5,570 nucleotides of DNA from an uncultured Spirochaetaceae bacterium (lineage in GTDB: Bacteria > Spirochaetota > Spirochaetia > Treponematales > Treponemataceae), in contig CACYBG010000361.1 in assembly GCA_902772605.1 (NCBI GenBank), positions 1-5,570 of the forward strand, given 5' to 3'. The notes under the pieces are model-generated. The model saw only the letters and a list, made by a program, of their open reading frames with translations, did not search any database and had not been told where the DNA came from. A program made the position numbers and the translations under genes. Every line of letters starts with the position of its first letter. Position 1 is the stretch's first letter. This document shows positions 1 to 5,570 of this stretch, piece after piece.

Positions 1-44
1 AAAATTTCGAGTCGCTTATCGAAGGATTGGAAAAGGAGGATTGA
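1..44 (+). CDS. Possible 3' end of an upstream gene (partial)
   Basis: The frame that starts at base 3 reads NFESLIEGLEKED and stops at TGA 42-44. The acidic, codon-balanced reading looks like the C-terminus of a normal protein on the same strand as the other genes. Only 13 residues are visible, so no function can be assigned. A second frame (base 2) stays open to a TAA at 74-76 and ends in KCESY, so the frame choice is not certain. An AAGGAGG at 33-39 resembles a ribosome site but has no usable start codon at the right distance. Confidence 0.33.
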   Translation, partial: NFESLIEGLEKED

Positions 45-83
45 AGAATCTGAAAGGCAAGTGCGAATCTTATTAACGAGGAA

Positions 84-153
84 TGTCGCAAGCTGTCGCT
101 TGCTAAGGAGTTTCGCTTTGGTCGCAAAGGCTTCCATTTTCCCTGCGGGAAAA
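84..153. repeat. Cluster of three short hairpins
   Basis: Three inverted repeats follow each other. GCAAGC (88-93) pairs with GCTTGC (98-103) over a 4-nt loop. CTTTG (116-120) pairs with CAAAG (125-129) over GTCG. TTTTCCC (137-143) pairs with GGGAAAA (147-153) over a 3-nt loop. The first is also an imperfect direct repeat, TGTCGCAAGC at 84-93 followed by TGTCGCTTGC at 94-103. None is followed by a T tract on either strand, so they do not look like intrinsic terminators. They may be part of a dispersed intergenic repeat, but the copy number cannot be judged from this window. Confidence 0.5.
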
Positions 154-377
154 ACAGCAAAACTCCAAAACAATTGTAAAATCGCTCCCCACCGCACAAA
201 TGGCTGCTTGTCACGAACCCCACCTCCCATTACAGCGTTTCCTCAACCAACATTCAACCTAGAAGATTTTCATTCAATGGACTTCGGCATTTAAATTAGA
301 CTCTTTATTTAAACAAACTTAAAAATCAACAGAAAATTTATATTTAAAATTATATTTGCATGTTACCTAAAAAGCAA

Positions 378-406
378 TTAAAATGTTTTGTAGAAAGTGA
401 TATAAT
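378..406 (+). promoter_or_regulatory. Extended -10 sigma-70-type promoter for the SH3/M48 operon
   Basis: A perfect TATAAT lies at 401-406, preceded by TG at 398-399 with one intervening base, which gives an extended -10 element. A weak -35 match, TTAAAA (4 of 6 to TTGACA), lies at 378-383 with a 17-bp spacer. Transcription would start near 412-414 and give a leader of about 100 nt before the ATG at 515. The AT-rich DNA just upstream (about 295-375) could act as an UP-type element. A second TATAAT at 490-495 lacks a -35 partner and would initiate inside the ribosome site. Confidence 0.7.
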
Positions 407-420
407 GCAGAAAATCTCCA

Positions 421-477
421 AAAACTCCGCACGATGATTTTAAACTGCGATACAGCTTCAAAACCGACGGAAGTTTT
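421..477 (+). promoter_or_regulatory. Possible long-range stem in the operon leader
   Basis: AAAACTCCG (421-429) can pair with CGGAAGTTTT (468-477), giving nine base pairs with one bulged A at 471. The stem encloses about 38 nt and sits in the predicted leader, about 25 nt before the ribosome site. No T tract follows, so it is not a terminator. I do not recognise a known riboswitch class. It may affect RNA stability or translation, or be chance. Confidence 0.25.
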
Positions 478-502
478 AAGAGGTTACTTTATAATAGAAA
501 AA

Positions 503-508
503 AAGGAG
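503..508 (+). promoter_or_regulatory. Ribosome binding site that fixes the start at 515
   Basis: AAGGAG lies 6 nt before the ATG at 515. The alternative in-frame ATG at 434 has no such site and would put 27 non-hydrophobic residues in front of a good signal peptide. Confidence 0.8.
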
Positions 509-514
509 TTTTGC

Positions 515-1000
515 ATGAAAAGAAAGATTCTTCTATTTTTATGTATGCTTATGAGCGTTTCAGTTTTCGCAGCCTCCTTCAAAAAAGGCGACAAGGTATA
601 TGTTTCCGTAAAAACGGTCACGCTTAAAAGCACCGACGGAGCGGGAGCAAAAAAGGTCTTGGACTTGAGCTACGGCGACGAACTGAAAGTCGTTTCAGTA
701 TCCGGTAAAAACATACAGGTCCAGCAGACTGGCGGTTCAAAAAAATCGGGATGGATTCCTTCCAACAGCGTTACGAAAAAGAAAATCGTAAAGACATCAT
801 CGGGCGGAAAGGTTTCGGCAAATTCCAGCGAACTTGCATTGGCAGGAAAGGGATTTACCGAAGAGTCCGAAAAAGTCATGCAGGCGGCGGATGAAGACAT
901 AGACTATTCAAAGGTCGATGCAGTGGAATCGGTTTCCGTTTCAGATTCTGAAATCCAGTCGTTCATAAAGGAGGGACACCTCAAGGGGGCAGGAAAATGA
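515..1000 (+). CDS. Secreted SH3-like domain protein, copy 1
   Basis: The protein has 161 residues. Residues 1-19 form a Sec signal peptide (basic MKRK, hydrophobic core, likely cleavage after VFA), so it should act in the periplasm or envelope. Residues about 23-90 resemble a bacterial SH3 domain (SH3b): a KKGDKVYVS start, TVTLKS, YGDELKVV, and a GW pair at 79-80 in the SGW turn. These domains usually bind peptides or cell-wall material; the ligand here is unknown. Residues about 92-158 form a second region with ELALAGKGF at 106-114 and EGHLKGAG at the end, which I cannot assign to a known family. The stop overlaps the M48 peptidase start by ATGA (997-1000), so translation is probably coupled and the two products may work together. 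A diverged copy lies at 2034-2516. The longer in-frame start at 434 is rejected because of the signal peptide and ribosome site. Confidence 0.88.
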   Translation: MKRKILLFLCMLMSVSVFAASFKKGDKVYVSVKTVTLKSTDGAGAKKVLDLSYGDELKVVSVSGKNIQVQQTGGSKKSGWIPSNSVTKKKIVKTSSGGKVSANSSELALAGKGFTEESEKVMQAADEDIDYSKVDAVESVSVSDSEIQSFIKEGHLKGAGK

Positions 1001-1971
1001 AAAAATCAACTGGCATAATCGCTTCGGCAGTTTTTTCAACGGCAATGTTTCTGTCCGCAGTGAGTGCTCCGGCTCTGGACATAGGCGGAATACTTAAAGC
1101 AGGAACGGACGGTCTGGGATTTGACGACATTCTGGGAGACTCTGACCTGGGAAAAGTCTATCAGGCGTACACACTCGAATTCACCGATGAAGACGCGTAT
1201 TACATCGGACGTTCGGCGGCGGCCGTCATGCTCAAGCATTATTCGTTCTACGAGGATCCGGAGCTTGAATCATACCTGAACAAAATCTGCGGAGTACTTG
1301 CGGAAAATTCGGATGAACAGCTTCCATATAACGGCTATCACCTGAAGATTCTGGACACCGATGAAATCAATGCATTTTCAACGCCGGGAGGTCATATATT
1401 CGTTACCAGGGGCATGATTTCCTGTGCAACAAGCGAAGATTCCCTGGCTGCAATCATTGCGCACGAAATGGCACACATCCAGCTGCAGCACGGTCTTGAG
1501 GCCATAAAGGACAAGCGCATCAACGAAAGCAGTGCAAATGCTCTCGGAAACCTCGTTTCAAATCTTCCGGGCTACAAGAAGACGATGAATTACATCAATG
1601 AAATAAGCGATTCGACCAAGAAAATGCTGTCCAAGGCTGGATTCGACGAATCGGAAATCAGCATGGGCGTTGACTTGAACAACCTCTCATCTCTGGTCGT
1701 AGATTATTTTGTCAACGGATATTCAAAGGAAGCCGAATTCGAGGCTGACAAGAGGGCTCTTAAACTGATGGCAGACGCAGGATATTCACCGTCCGAGATG
1801 ATTACGATGCTTGAAAAGATGGATACCGTCGGTGAATTCAAGACGCACCCGAAACCGGAGGCAAGGATAAAGGAGGTGAAGAAAAACCTTAAGGGCATGA
1901 AGGTCAACGACACGACATCATTCAGGAAAGCGCGCTTCATGAACATTGGAAAATCATCAGGAAAAAAATGA
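997..1971 (+). CDS. M48 family zinc metallopeptidase, exported, copy 1
   Basis: The protein has 324 residues and should cleave proteins in the periplasm or at the outer membrane. Residues 1-26 form a signal peptide (hydrophobic stretch, likely cleavage near SAPA) with no lipobox cysteine. The zinc site is complete: HEMAH at 156-160 supplies two histidines and the catalytic glutamate E157, and E247 in EFEAD is the expected third ligand, with the conserved D251 four residues later. H284-P285 in THPKPEAR matches the conserved HP motif of periplasmic M48 enzymes such as BepA and LoiP. STPGGHIFVTRG (128-139) is the usual strand and loop before the active-site helix. The spacing between HEMAH and E247 is 87 residues, about 34 more than in the second copy. 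AAGGGGG at 983-989 serves as ribosome site. The gene overlaps the SH3-like gene by 4 nt. Known family roles include outer-membrane protein quality control; the substrate here is not known. Confidence 0.93.
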   Translation: MKKSTGIIASAVFSTAMFLSAVSAPALDIGGILKAGTDGLGFDDILGDSDLGKVYQAYTLEFTDEDAYYIGRSAAAVMLKHYSFYEDPELESYLNKICGVLAENSDEQLPYNGYHLKILDTDEINAFSTPGGHIFVTRGMISCATSEDSLAAIIAHEMAHIQLQHGLEAIKDKRINESSANALGNLVSNLPGYKKTMNYINEISDSTKKMLSKAGFDESEISMGVDLNNLSSLVVDYFVNGYSKEAEFEADKRALKLMADAGYSPSEMITMLEKMDTVGEFKTHPKPEARIKEVKKNLKGMKVNDTTSFRKARFMNIGKSSGKK

Positions 1972-2023
1972 TGGATTCTTACAAAGACTGCATTTTTAGA
2001 GGTTCACATAAAAAAAAATTTTC

Positions 2024-2030
2024 GGAGGAA
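2024..2030 (+). promoter_or_regulatory. Ribosome binding site that fixes the start at 2034
   Basis: GGAGGAA lies just before the ATG at 2034 (5 nt after GGAGG). It supports this start over the in-frame ATG at 1968, which overlaps the preceding stop but would add 22 polar residues before the signal peptide. Confidence 0.8.
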
Positions 2031-2033
2031 AAC

Positions 2034-2516
2034 ATGAAAAAGACGATACTGTTCATACTTTGTCTTTTGACGACAGTCTCAGCATTTGCCGCACAATACA
2101 AGAAAGGTCAGACGCTTTACGTTTCTACCAAGACTGTCACTCTCAAGGACGGTTCAGGAAATTTCGCCGGTAACAAAGGTACGCTGGAATTCGGCGACCA
2201 GGTGAAAGTTCTTGAAGTCTCAGGTACAAAGGTACACGTTCAGCTCACCAGCAACACGTCAAAAAGCGGATGGGTGGCAGAAGGTAGCCTTACAAAAAAG
2301 AAAATCACGAAGACTGCCAGCGGAGGAAAAGTTACTGCATCATCCAAGGAACTTGCTCTTGCAGGAAAGGGATTTTCAGAGGAAAGCGAAGGAATCTACA
2401 GGGCATCTCATTCAAATCTGGATTTCAAGACCGTAGATTACATGGAAACGATAGTGGTTTCAGATTCAGAACTGAAAAAGTTCCTGACTGAAGGACATTT
2501 GAAAGGAGCTGAATGA
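2034..2516 (+). CDS. Secreted SH3-like domain protein, copy 2
   Basis: The protein has 160 residues and is a paralogue of the product of 515-1000. The two align end to end with no net length change and about 54% identity by hand count. Residues 1-19 are a signal peptide (MKKTILF start, cleavage likely after AFA). The SH3-like part spans about 22-90, with KKGQTLYVS, TVTLK, FGDQVKVL and SGW at 78-80. The second region holds ELALAGKGF at 106-114, followed by EESE, VVSDSEL and EGHLKGAE. Conservation is densest at 85-119 and 142-159, outside the SH3-like core, which suggests that this region carries the shared function. The stop overlaps the next M48 gene by ATGA (2513-2516), the same coupling as in copy 1. 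A gap of 62 nt separates it from the preceding peptidase; I see no promoter or terminator in that gap, so it is probably in the same transcript. Confidence 0.88.
   Translation: MKKTILFILCLLTTVSAFAAQYKKGQTLYVSTKTVTLKDGSGNFAGNKGTLEFGDQVKVLEVSGTKVHVQLTSNTSKSGWVAEGSLTKKKITKTASGGKVTASSKELALAGKGFSEESEGIYRASHSNLDFKTVDYMETIVVSDSELKKFLTEGHLKGAE
2503..2508 (+). promoter_or_regulatory. Ribosome binding site for the M48 lipoprotein gene
   Basis: AAGGAG lies inside the end of the upstream gene. Three ATG codons follow in phase at 2513, 2516 and 2519, at 4, 7 and 10 nt from the site. Spacing favours 2516, while the ATGA overlap favours 2513. The choice changes only one or two residues before the lipoprotein signal. 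Confidence 0.65.
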
Positions 2517-3385
2517 TGATGAAGAAAAAGAATGTTTTTCACGCCATAATTTTGGCTTCCACAATGGCACTCTTCAGCGGATGTGCACTTGGAGAAGCTC
2601 TGGCCGATATCACGGGTCTCGGTGAAATAGTAGAAAGCACGAAGAACGTCGTCAATGCCGTTTCAAAGCTCGCAGAAGACATCACCACGGAAGATTCATA
2701 CTACATCGGACGTACGGTTGCCGCTAACATCCTTACGCACTACAAGGTATACAACGACAAGGAATTGACTCTCTACCTCAACAAAATCTGTCAGGCTCTC
2801 GTCATAAATTCCTCAGACCCTTACCTTTACAACGGATACCACGTCATAATCCTGGACAGTTCTAAAGAAGTAAATGCATATTCAACACCTGGCGGACACA
2901 TACTCGTTACGACGGGACTCATCAACTGTGCAGAAACGGAAGACGCACTTGCAGCAGTAATCGCACATGAAATCGGACACATCCAGCTCAAGCACAGCCT
3001 GAATTCAATCAAGGCAAGCCGATTCAAGGATACGATGGATGCATTGGACAAGGCTCTGTTCAGCGACGATGAAATGGAAGACGTTTCGGACGACATCCTT
3101 TCTTCAATGATGGACAGCGGATTCTCACAGGGTCAGGAATATGATGCAGACGAAGCGGCAATCAAGCTGATGGTGGCGGCAGGATATCAGCCTTCAGCAA
3201 TGATAAGCATGCTTGAAAAGATGAAGACATTCGAAAAGTCTTCTTCCGGAAGCGGATTCTTCAAGACCCATCCAAGTCCGTCAAACAGAATCTACAACAT
3301 CAAGTCCAGCGTGCGGAAAGCGGAAAAGGATTTCGACGATACGACGGAATATCGTGAAGACCGCTATGACGACATAATGTACTGA
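2513..3385 (+). CDS. M48 family zinc metallopeptidase, lipoprotein, copy 2
   Basis: The protein has 290 residues (289 if the start is 2516) and is a paralogue of the peptidase at 997-1971. The N-terminus is a lipoprotein signal: KKK, a hydrophobic core, then LFSGC with the lipidated cysteine at 24. The -3 phenylalanine is unusual for enterobacteria but acceptable for spirochaetes. Mature protein should be anchored in the inner or outer membrane, facing the periplasm, like E. coli LoiP or YcaL. The zinc site is intact: HEIGH at 152-156 (catalytic E153), third ligand E209 in EYDAD with D213, and H253-P254 in THPSP. STPGGHILVTTG (124-135) precedes the active-site helix. HEIGH and E209 are 53 residues apart, which is shorter than in copy 1. 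The upstream SH3-like gene overlaps by ATGA. The gene ends about 40 bp before a strong terminator, so it closes the operon. Natural substrate unknown. Confidence 0.93.
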   Translation: MMMKKKNVFHAIILASTMALFSGCALGEALADITGLGEIVESTKNVVNAVSKLAEDITTEDSYYIGRTVAANILTHYKVYNDKELTLYLNKICQALVINSSDPYLYNGYHVIILDSSKEVNAYSTPGGHILVTTGLINCAETEDALAAVIAHEIGHIQLKHSLNSIKASRFKDTMDALDKALFSDDEMEDVSDDILSSMMDSGFSQGQEYDADEAAIKLMVAAGYQPSAMISMLEKMKTFEKSSSGSGFFKTHPSPSNRIYNIKSSVRKAEKDFDDTTEYREDRYDDIMY

Positions 3386-3421
3386 TGAATTCCAGATAAA
3401 AATTCAAACGATAATTCCATC
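3384..3421 (+). promoter_or_regulatory. Weak stem-loop just before the terminator
   Basis: GATGAATT (3384-3391) can pair with AATTCCATC (3413-3421), giving eight pairs with one bulged C at 3417. It starts within the stop codon of the M48 lipoprotein gene and ends 2 nt before the terminator stem. It may protect the 3' end of the operon RNA or be part of a folded leader for the cyclase, but it could be chance. Confidence 0.25.
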
Positions 3422-3423
3422 AC

Positions 3424-3458
3424 CAACCAGATTCCAAAACGGAGTCTGGTTGTTTTTT
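3424..3458 (+). terminator. Intrinsic terminator after the SH3/M48 operon
   Basis: CAACCAGATTCC (3424-3435) pairs with GGAGTCTGGTTG (3441-3452), twelve pairs including one G-U, across the loop AAAAC. Six T residues follow at 3453-3458. This is a classic Rho-independent terminator for the plus strand. It lies only 29 bp before the cyclase start codon. Confidence 0.88.
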
Positions 3459-3487
3459 GCTTCAATTCAGGGAAAAAAAGGAGAATT

Positions 3488-5569
3488 ATGAAATCCAGCA
3501 AAAAACTAATCAAGATGATTGTAACGGTGTGTGCGGTTTTTACGGTCGCCACAATCATACAGCTGTCCGGGCCATTTTCGTGGTTTGAAAACAAATCCTA
3601 CGACATGAGGATGTCCGTAACGGCAGACTGTTTTGAACCGTCCGAAGACATAACTCTGGTCCTTCTGGATCAGGAAAGCCTTAACTGGGCAAGCGAAACC
3701 CTTGGATGGTCATATCCTTGGCCACGAGAATCCTACGCAAAGATAATAGACTTTTTCAACAGGGCGAACGCAGCGTCAATCGCATTCGATATGCTGTACA
3801 CGGAGCCTTCCATGTACGGTCCCGAAGACGACAAGGCGTTGGGCGAAGCATGCAAAAATTTCGGCCGCGTAATCGAGACGGTCTATTACGGTTCGCAGGA
3901 AGGAGAGATAAACGATGACGGTGAAACTGAATATCCGGAGCCGCTTTATCCTGTTGACGACATCAAGAACAATGCGGCAATACTCGGAAACGTCACAAGC
4001 TCACTTGACAAGGACGGAACTGCAAGGCGAAACAGATTCTATTCGACATCTCCGCTGATGGAACCGGGGCTTGCAATCGCAAGTCTGATTGTCGGAGAGG
4101 ACCTTCCCGACCTGAAGCAGATTCCACTTGCGAGCGACGGAGGAATGTACATCCGCTTTCAGAAATCGCTGGACAATTACATACCGTACAACGCAGAGCA
4201 GGTCATCCGCACGGAACTTGCAATCGAAGAGGCCGAGGCAAACGGAACCGAAATCGATTTGACAGGAGACGAATACCTTGAGCTTGAACAGTTTGAAGGA
4301 AGCCACGTGTTCTTCGGACTTTATGCACCGGGGCTCTTTGATATCTGTACGACTCCAATCAGCACGAACTATCCCGGAGTCGGAGTCCATGTCTGTCAGC
4401 TGGATACGATACTTAACGAATCATACCTTACGGAATCACCGCTCTGGCTTACAATACTGATAATCATCCTTGCGTCCCTCATCGGTTTCTTCCTTGGAGG
4501 ACTTACGAAACAGGCGAATGCAAAATCAGTCCTGCTTGAAGTTTTCCTTTTCCTGGTCGTGATAGCTGCATACATCGGCATAACGATAGGCGTTTTCATC
4601 CCGGGAATGATACTGCCCTTCTTCACTCCCCTTCTGGCATTGGTTTCTTCATTCATCGCATCAATGCTTGAGACCTACCTGAGCGAAGGAAAACAGAGGC
4701 GCTTCCTGAAAACGGCTTTCAAGCAGTACCTGAGTCCGACGGTCATCGAAAACCTGATTGAACATCCCGACCTCCTTAATCTTGGAGGCGAGCGTCGTGA
4801 AATTACGGCTTTCTTCTCTGACATCCAGGGATTCACTTCCATTTCCGAGAGCATGACACCGGAGGGGATGACACAGTTCTTGAACCTTTACCTGAGCGAA
4901 ATGTCCGACATAATCATGAACCACGGCGGAACAATCGACAAGTATGAGGGAGACGCAATCATTGCATTCTGGAACGCACCGACCTTTGAGGAAGACCATG
5001 CAAAACTCGGAATCGAAGCTGCGATGGAATGCCAGAAAAAACTGGTCGAAATGCAGGACGAACTGATGAAAATCACCGGCAAACCAGTCAAGCAGAGAAT
5101 CGGTCTGAACACCGGAATTGCAACGGTCGGAAACTTCGGTTCCAGAAACCGCTTCGACTACACGATGATGGGCGACACGGTCAACCTTGCATCACGTCTT
5201 GAAGGAATCAACAAGCAGTACGGTTCATACACCATGTGCTCCAAGGCAACGATGGATTCCGCACTTGAACACGGATGTACATTCGATTTCAGAAACGTCG
5301 GAAAGGTTGCAGTCGTCGGAAGGAAGGAACCCGTTCTGATTTACAATCCTTTGAGCGCAGAGGAAAAATCCGTTCTGGATGGATTCAACGATACGTTCCT
5401 CAAGGCATACGAACTTTTTGAAAAGGGTAATTTTGTTGAGGCAAAAAAAATGTTCGAGTCCATAGCCGACCGCGACCCGGTTTCATCAAAATACGTCGAT
5501 AAGTGCGCAATGCTCATAAAGAATCCGCCGGAAAACTGGCAGGGCTTCATCCAGGCAACAGAAAAATAA
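3488..5569 (+). CDS. CHASE2-domain class III adenylate cyclase, membrane-bound
   Basis: The protein has 693 residues and should make cyclic AMP from ATP in the cytoplasm in response to an extracytoplasmic signal. A first membrane segment (about 7-27) is followed by a periplasmic CHASE2 sensor (about 30-315): FENKSYDMR, PWPRESYAKI, AASIAFDMLYTEP, the D-x-DG-x-x-R element at 174-180, and TTP...PGVGVHV near 288-302. Three membrane segments follow at about 319-338, 347-371 and 375-394. A short linker (QRRFLKTAFKQYLSP) leads to the catalytic domain (about 435-620). The metal-binding aspartates are D445 (FSDIQGFT) and D489 (YEGD). K485 and T559 sit at the purine-specifying positions, and N566 and R570 at the transition-state positions. 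Lysine with threonine points to ATP use and to class IIIb. Residues 635-675 look like one TPR-type helical pair. AGGAG at 3479-3483 is 4 nt before the ATG. The gene follows a terminator with little room for its own promoter. It is complete: TAA at 5567-5569. Confidence 0.94.
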   Translation: MKSSKKLIKMIVTVCAVFTVATIIQLSGPFSWFENKSYDMRMSVTADCFEPSEDITLVLLDQESLNWASETLGWSYPWPRESYAKIIDFFNRANAASIAFDMLYTEPSMYGPEDDKALGEACKNFGRVIETVYYGSQEGEINDDGETEYPEPLYPVDDIKNNAAILGNVTSSLDKDGTARRNRFYSTSPLMEPGLAIASLIVGEDLPDLKQIPLASDGGMYIRFQKSLDNYIPYNAEQVIRTELAIEEAEANGTEIDLTGDEYLELEQFEGSHVFFGLYAPGLFDICTTPISTNYPGVGVHVCQLDTILNESYLTESPLWLTILIIILASLIGFFLGGLTKQANAKSVLLEVFLFLVVIAAYIGITIGVFIPGMILPFFTPLLALVSSFIASMLETYLSEGKQRRFLKTAFKQYLSPTVIENLIEHPDLLNLGGERREITAFFSDIQGFTSISESMTPEGMTQFLNLYLSEMSDIIMNHGGTIDKYEGDAIIAFWNAPTFEEDHAKLGIEAAMECQKKLVEMQDELMKITGKPVKQRIGLNTGIATVGNFGSRNRFDYTMMGDTVNLASRLEGINKQYGSYTMCSKATMDSALEHGCTFDFRNVGKVAVVGRKEPVLIYNPLSAEEKSVLDGFNDTFLKAYELFEKGNFVEAKKMFESIADRDPVSSKYVDKCAMLIKNPPENWQGFIQATEK

Positions 5570-5570
5570 A

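Larger units (their letters stand above)
45..433. other. Gene-free intergenic region
   Basis: I see no convincing gene in this stretch. An open frame from GTG 61 to 294 lacks a ribosome site, has low-complexity arginine- and proline-rich composition, and runs through three hairpins, so I treat it as spurious. The first part (about 80-230) is richer in GC and contains the hairpin cluster plus two CCCCACC copies (187-193 and 218-224). The second part (about 290-400) is very AT-rich and leads into the promoter of the downstream operon. No clear T-tract terminator for the upstream gene is visible. Confidence 0.6.

Noticed and set aside
187..224. Two CCCCACC copies with a nearby GGTTCG on the minus strand, checked as a possible tRNA remnant
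   Set aside because: No acceptor or T-arm pairing and no cloverleaf can be drawn.
61..294. 77-codon open frame with GTG start upstream of the operon
   Set aside because: No ribosome site, odd composition, and it runs through the hairpin cluster. It is best seen as a chance frame in intergenic DNA.
490..495. Second TATAAT as a possible promoter
   Set aside because: No -35 match at 16-18 bp, and transcription would begin at or within the ribosome binding site.
434..514. N-terminal extension of the first SH3-like gene from ATG 434
   Set aside because: It would place 27 polar residues before a clear signal peptide, while ATG 515 has a good AAGGAG site.
1968..2033. N-terminal extension of the second SH3-like gene from ATG 1968, which overlaps the peptidase stop by ATGA
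   Set aside because: Although the overlap resembles the other couplings, the start at 2034 has GGAGGAA and begins directly with a signal peptide like that of its paralogue.
4001..4390. 129-codon minus-strand open frame within the cyclase gene
   Set aside because: It is antisense to a well-supported CHASE2 coding region, with no family motif or ribosome site. The other minus-strand frames in the window fail in the same way.

Overview
The window looks like a spirochaete chromosome, most likely a host-associated or gut Treponema. This is an inference from gene content and style: moderate GC with AT-rich intergenic DNA, a loose spirochaete-type lipobox, and a CHASE2-class III cyclase beside SH3b/M48 envelope proteins. 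No rRNA or other species marker is present, so the genus is not proven.

Layout. Bases 1-44 probably hold the last codons of an upstream gene. Bases 45-433 form a gene-free gap. Its first half carries three small hairpins in a row (88-153) and two CCCCACC copies. Its second half is AT-rich and ends in a good extended -10 promoter (378-406). A leader of about 100 nt with a possible long-range stem follows. Four genes then run on the plus strand from 515 to 3385: SH3-like secreted protein, M48 peptidase, SH3-like secreted protein, M48 peptidase lipoprotein. A strong hairpin with a T tract (3424-3458) follows the fourth gene. A 693-residue CHASE2-adenylate cyclase (3488-5569) fills the rest and ends one base before the window does.

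How the genes fit together. The four-gene block is a tandem duplication of a two-gene unit. In each unit a small exported SH3-like protein overlaps the start of an M48 zinc peptidase by ATGA, which suggests translational coupling and a functional pair. The two small proteins align over about 160 residues with no net length change, at roughly 54% identity by hand count. They share a highly conserved C-terminal region outside the SH3-like part. The peptidases share all zinc-site motifs. They differ in anchoring (cleavable signal peptide versus lipoprotein) and in the length of the segment between the HExxH motif and the third zinc ligand. A reasonable hypothesis is a periplasmic protease with a dedicated partner, duplicated and specialised for two envelope locations. 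The cyclase is a separate sensory gene. A terminator lies only 29 bp before its start codon, so it needs read-through or a promoter upstream of the hairpin.

The most interesting item is the duplicated SH3b-M48 unit with its unassigned C-terminal domain. I see no CRISPR array, insertion sequence, tRNA or rRNA.
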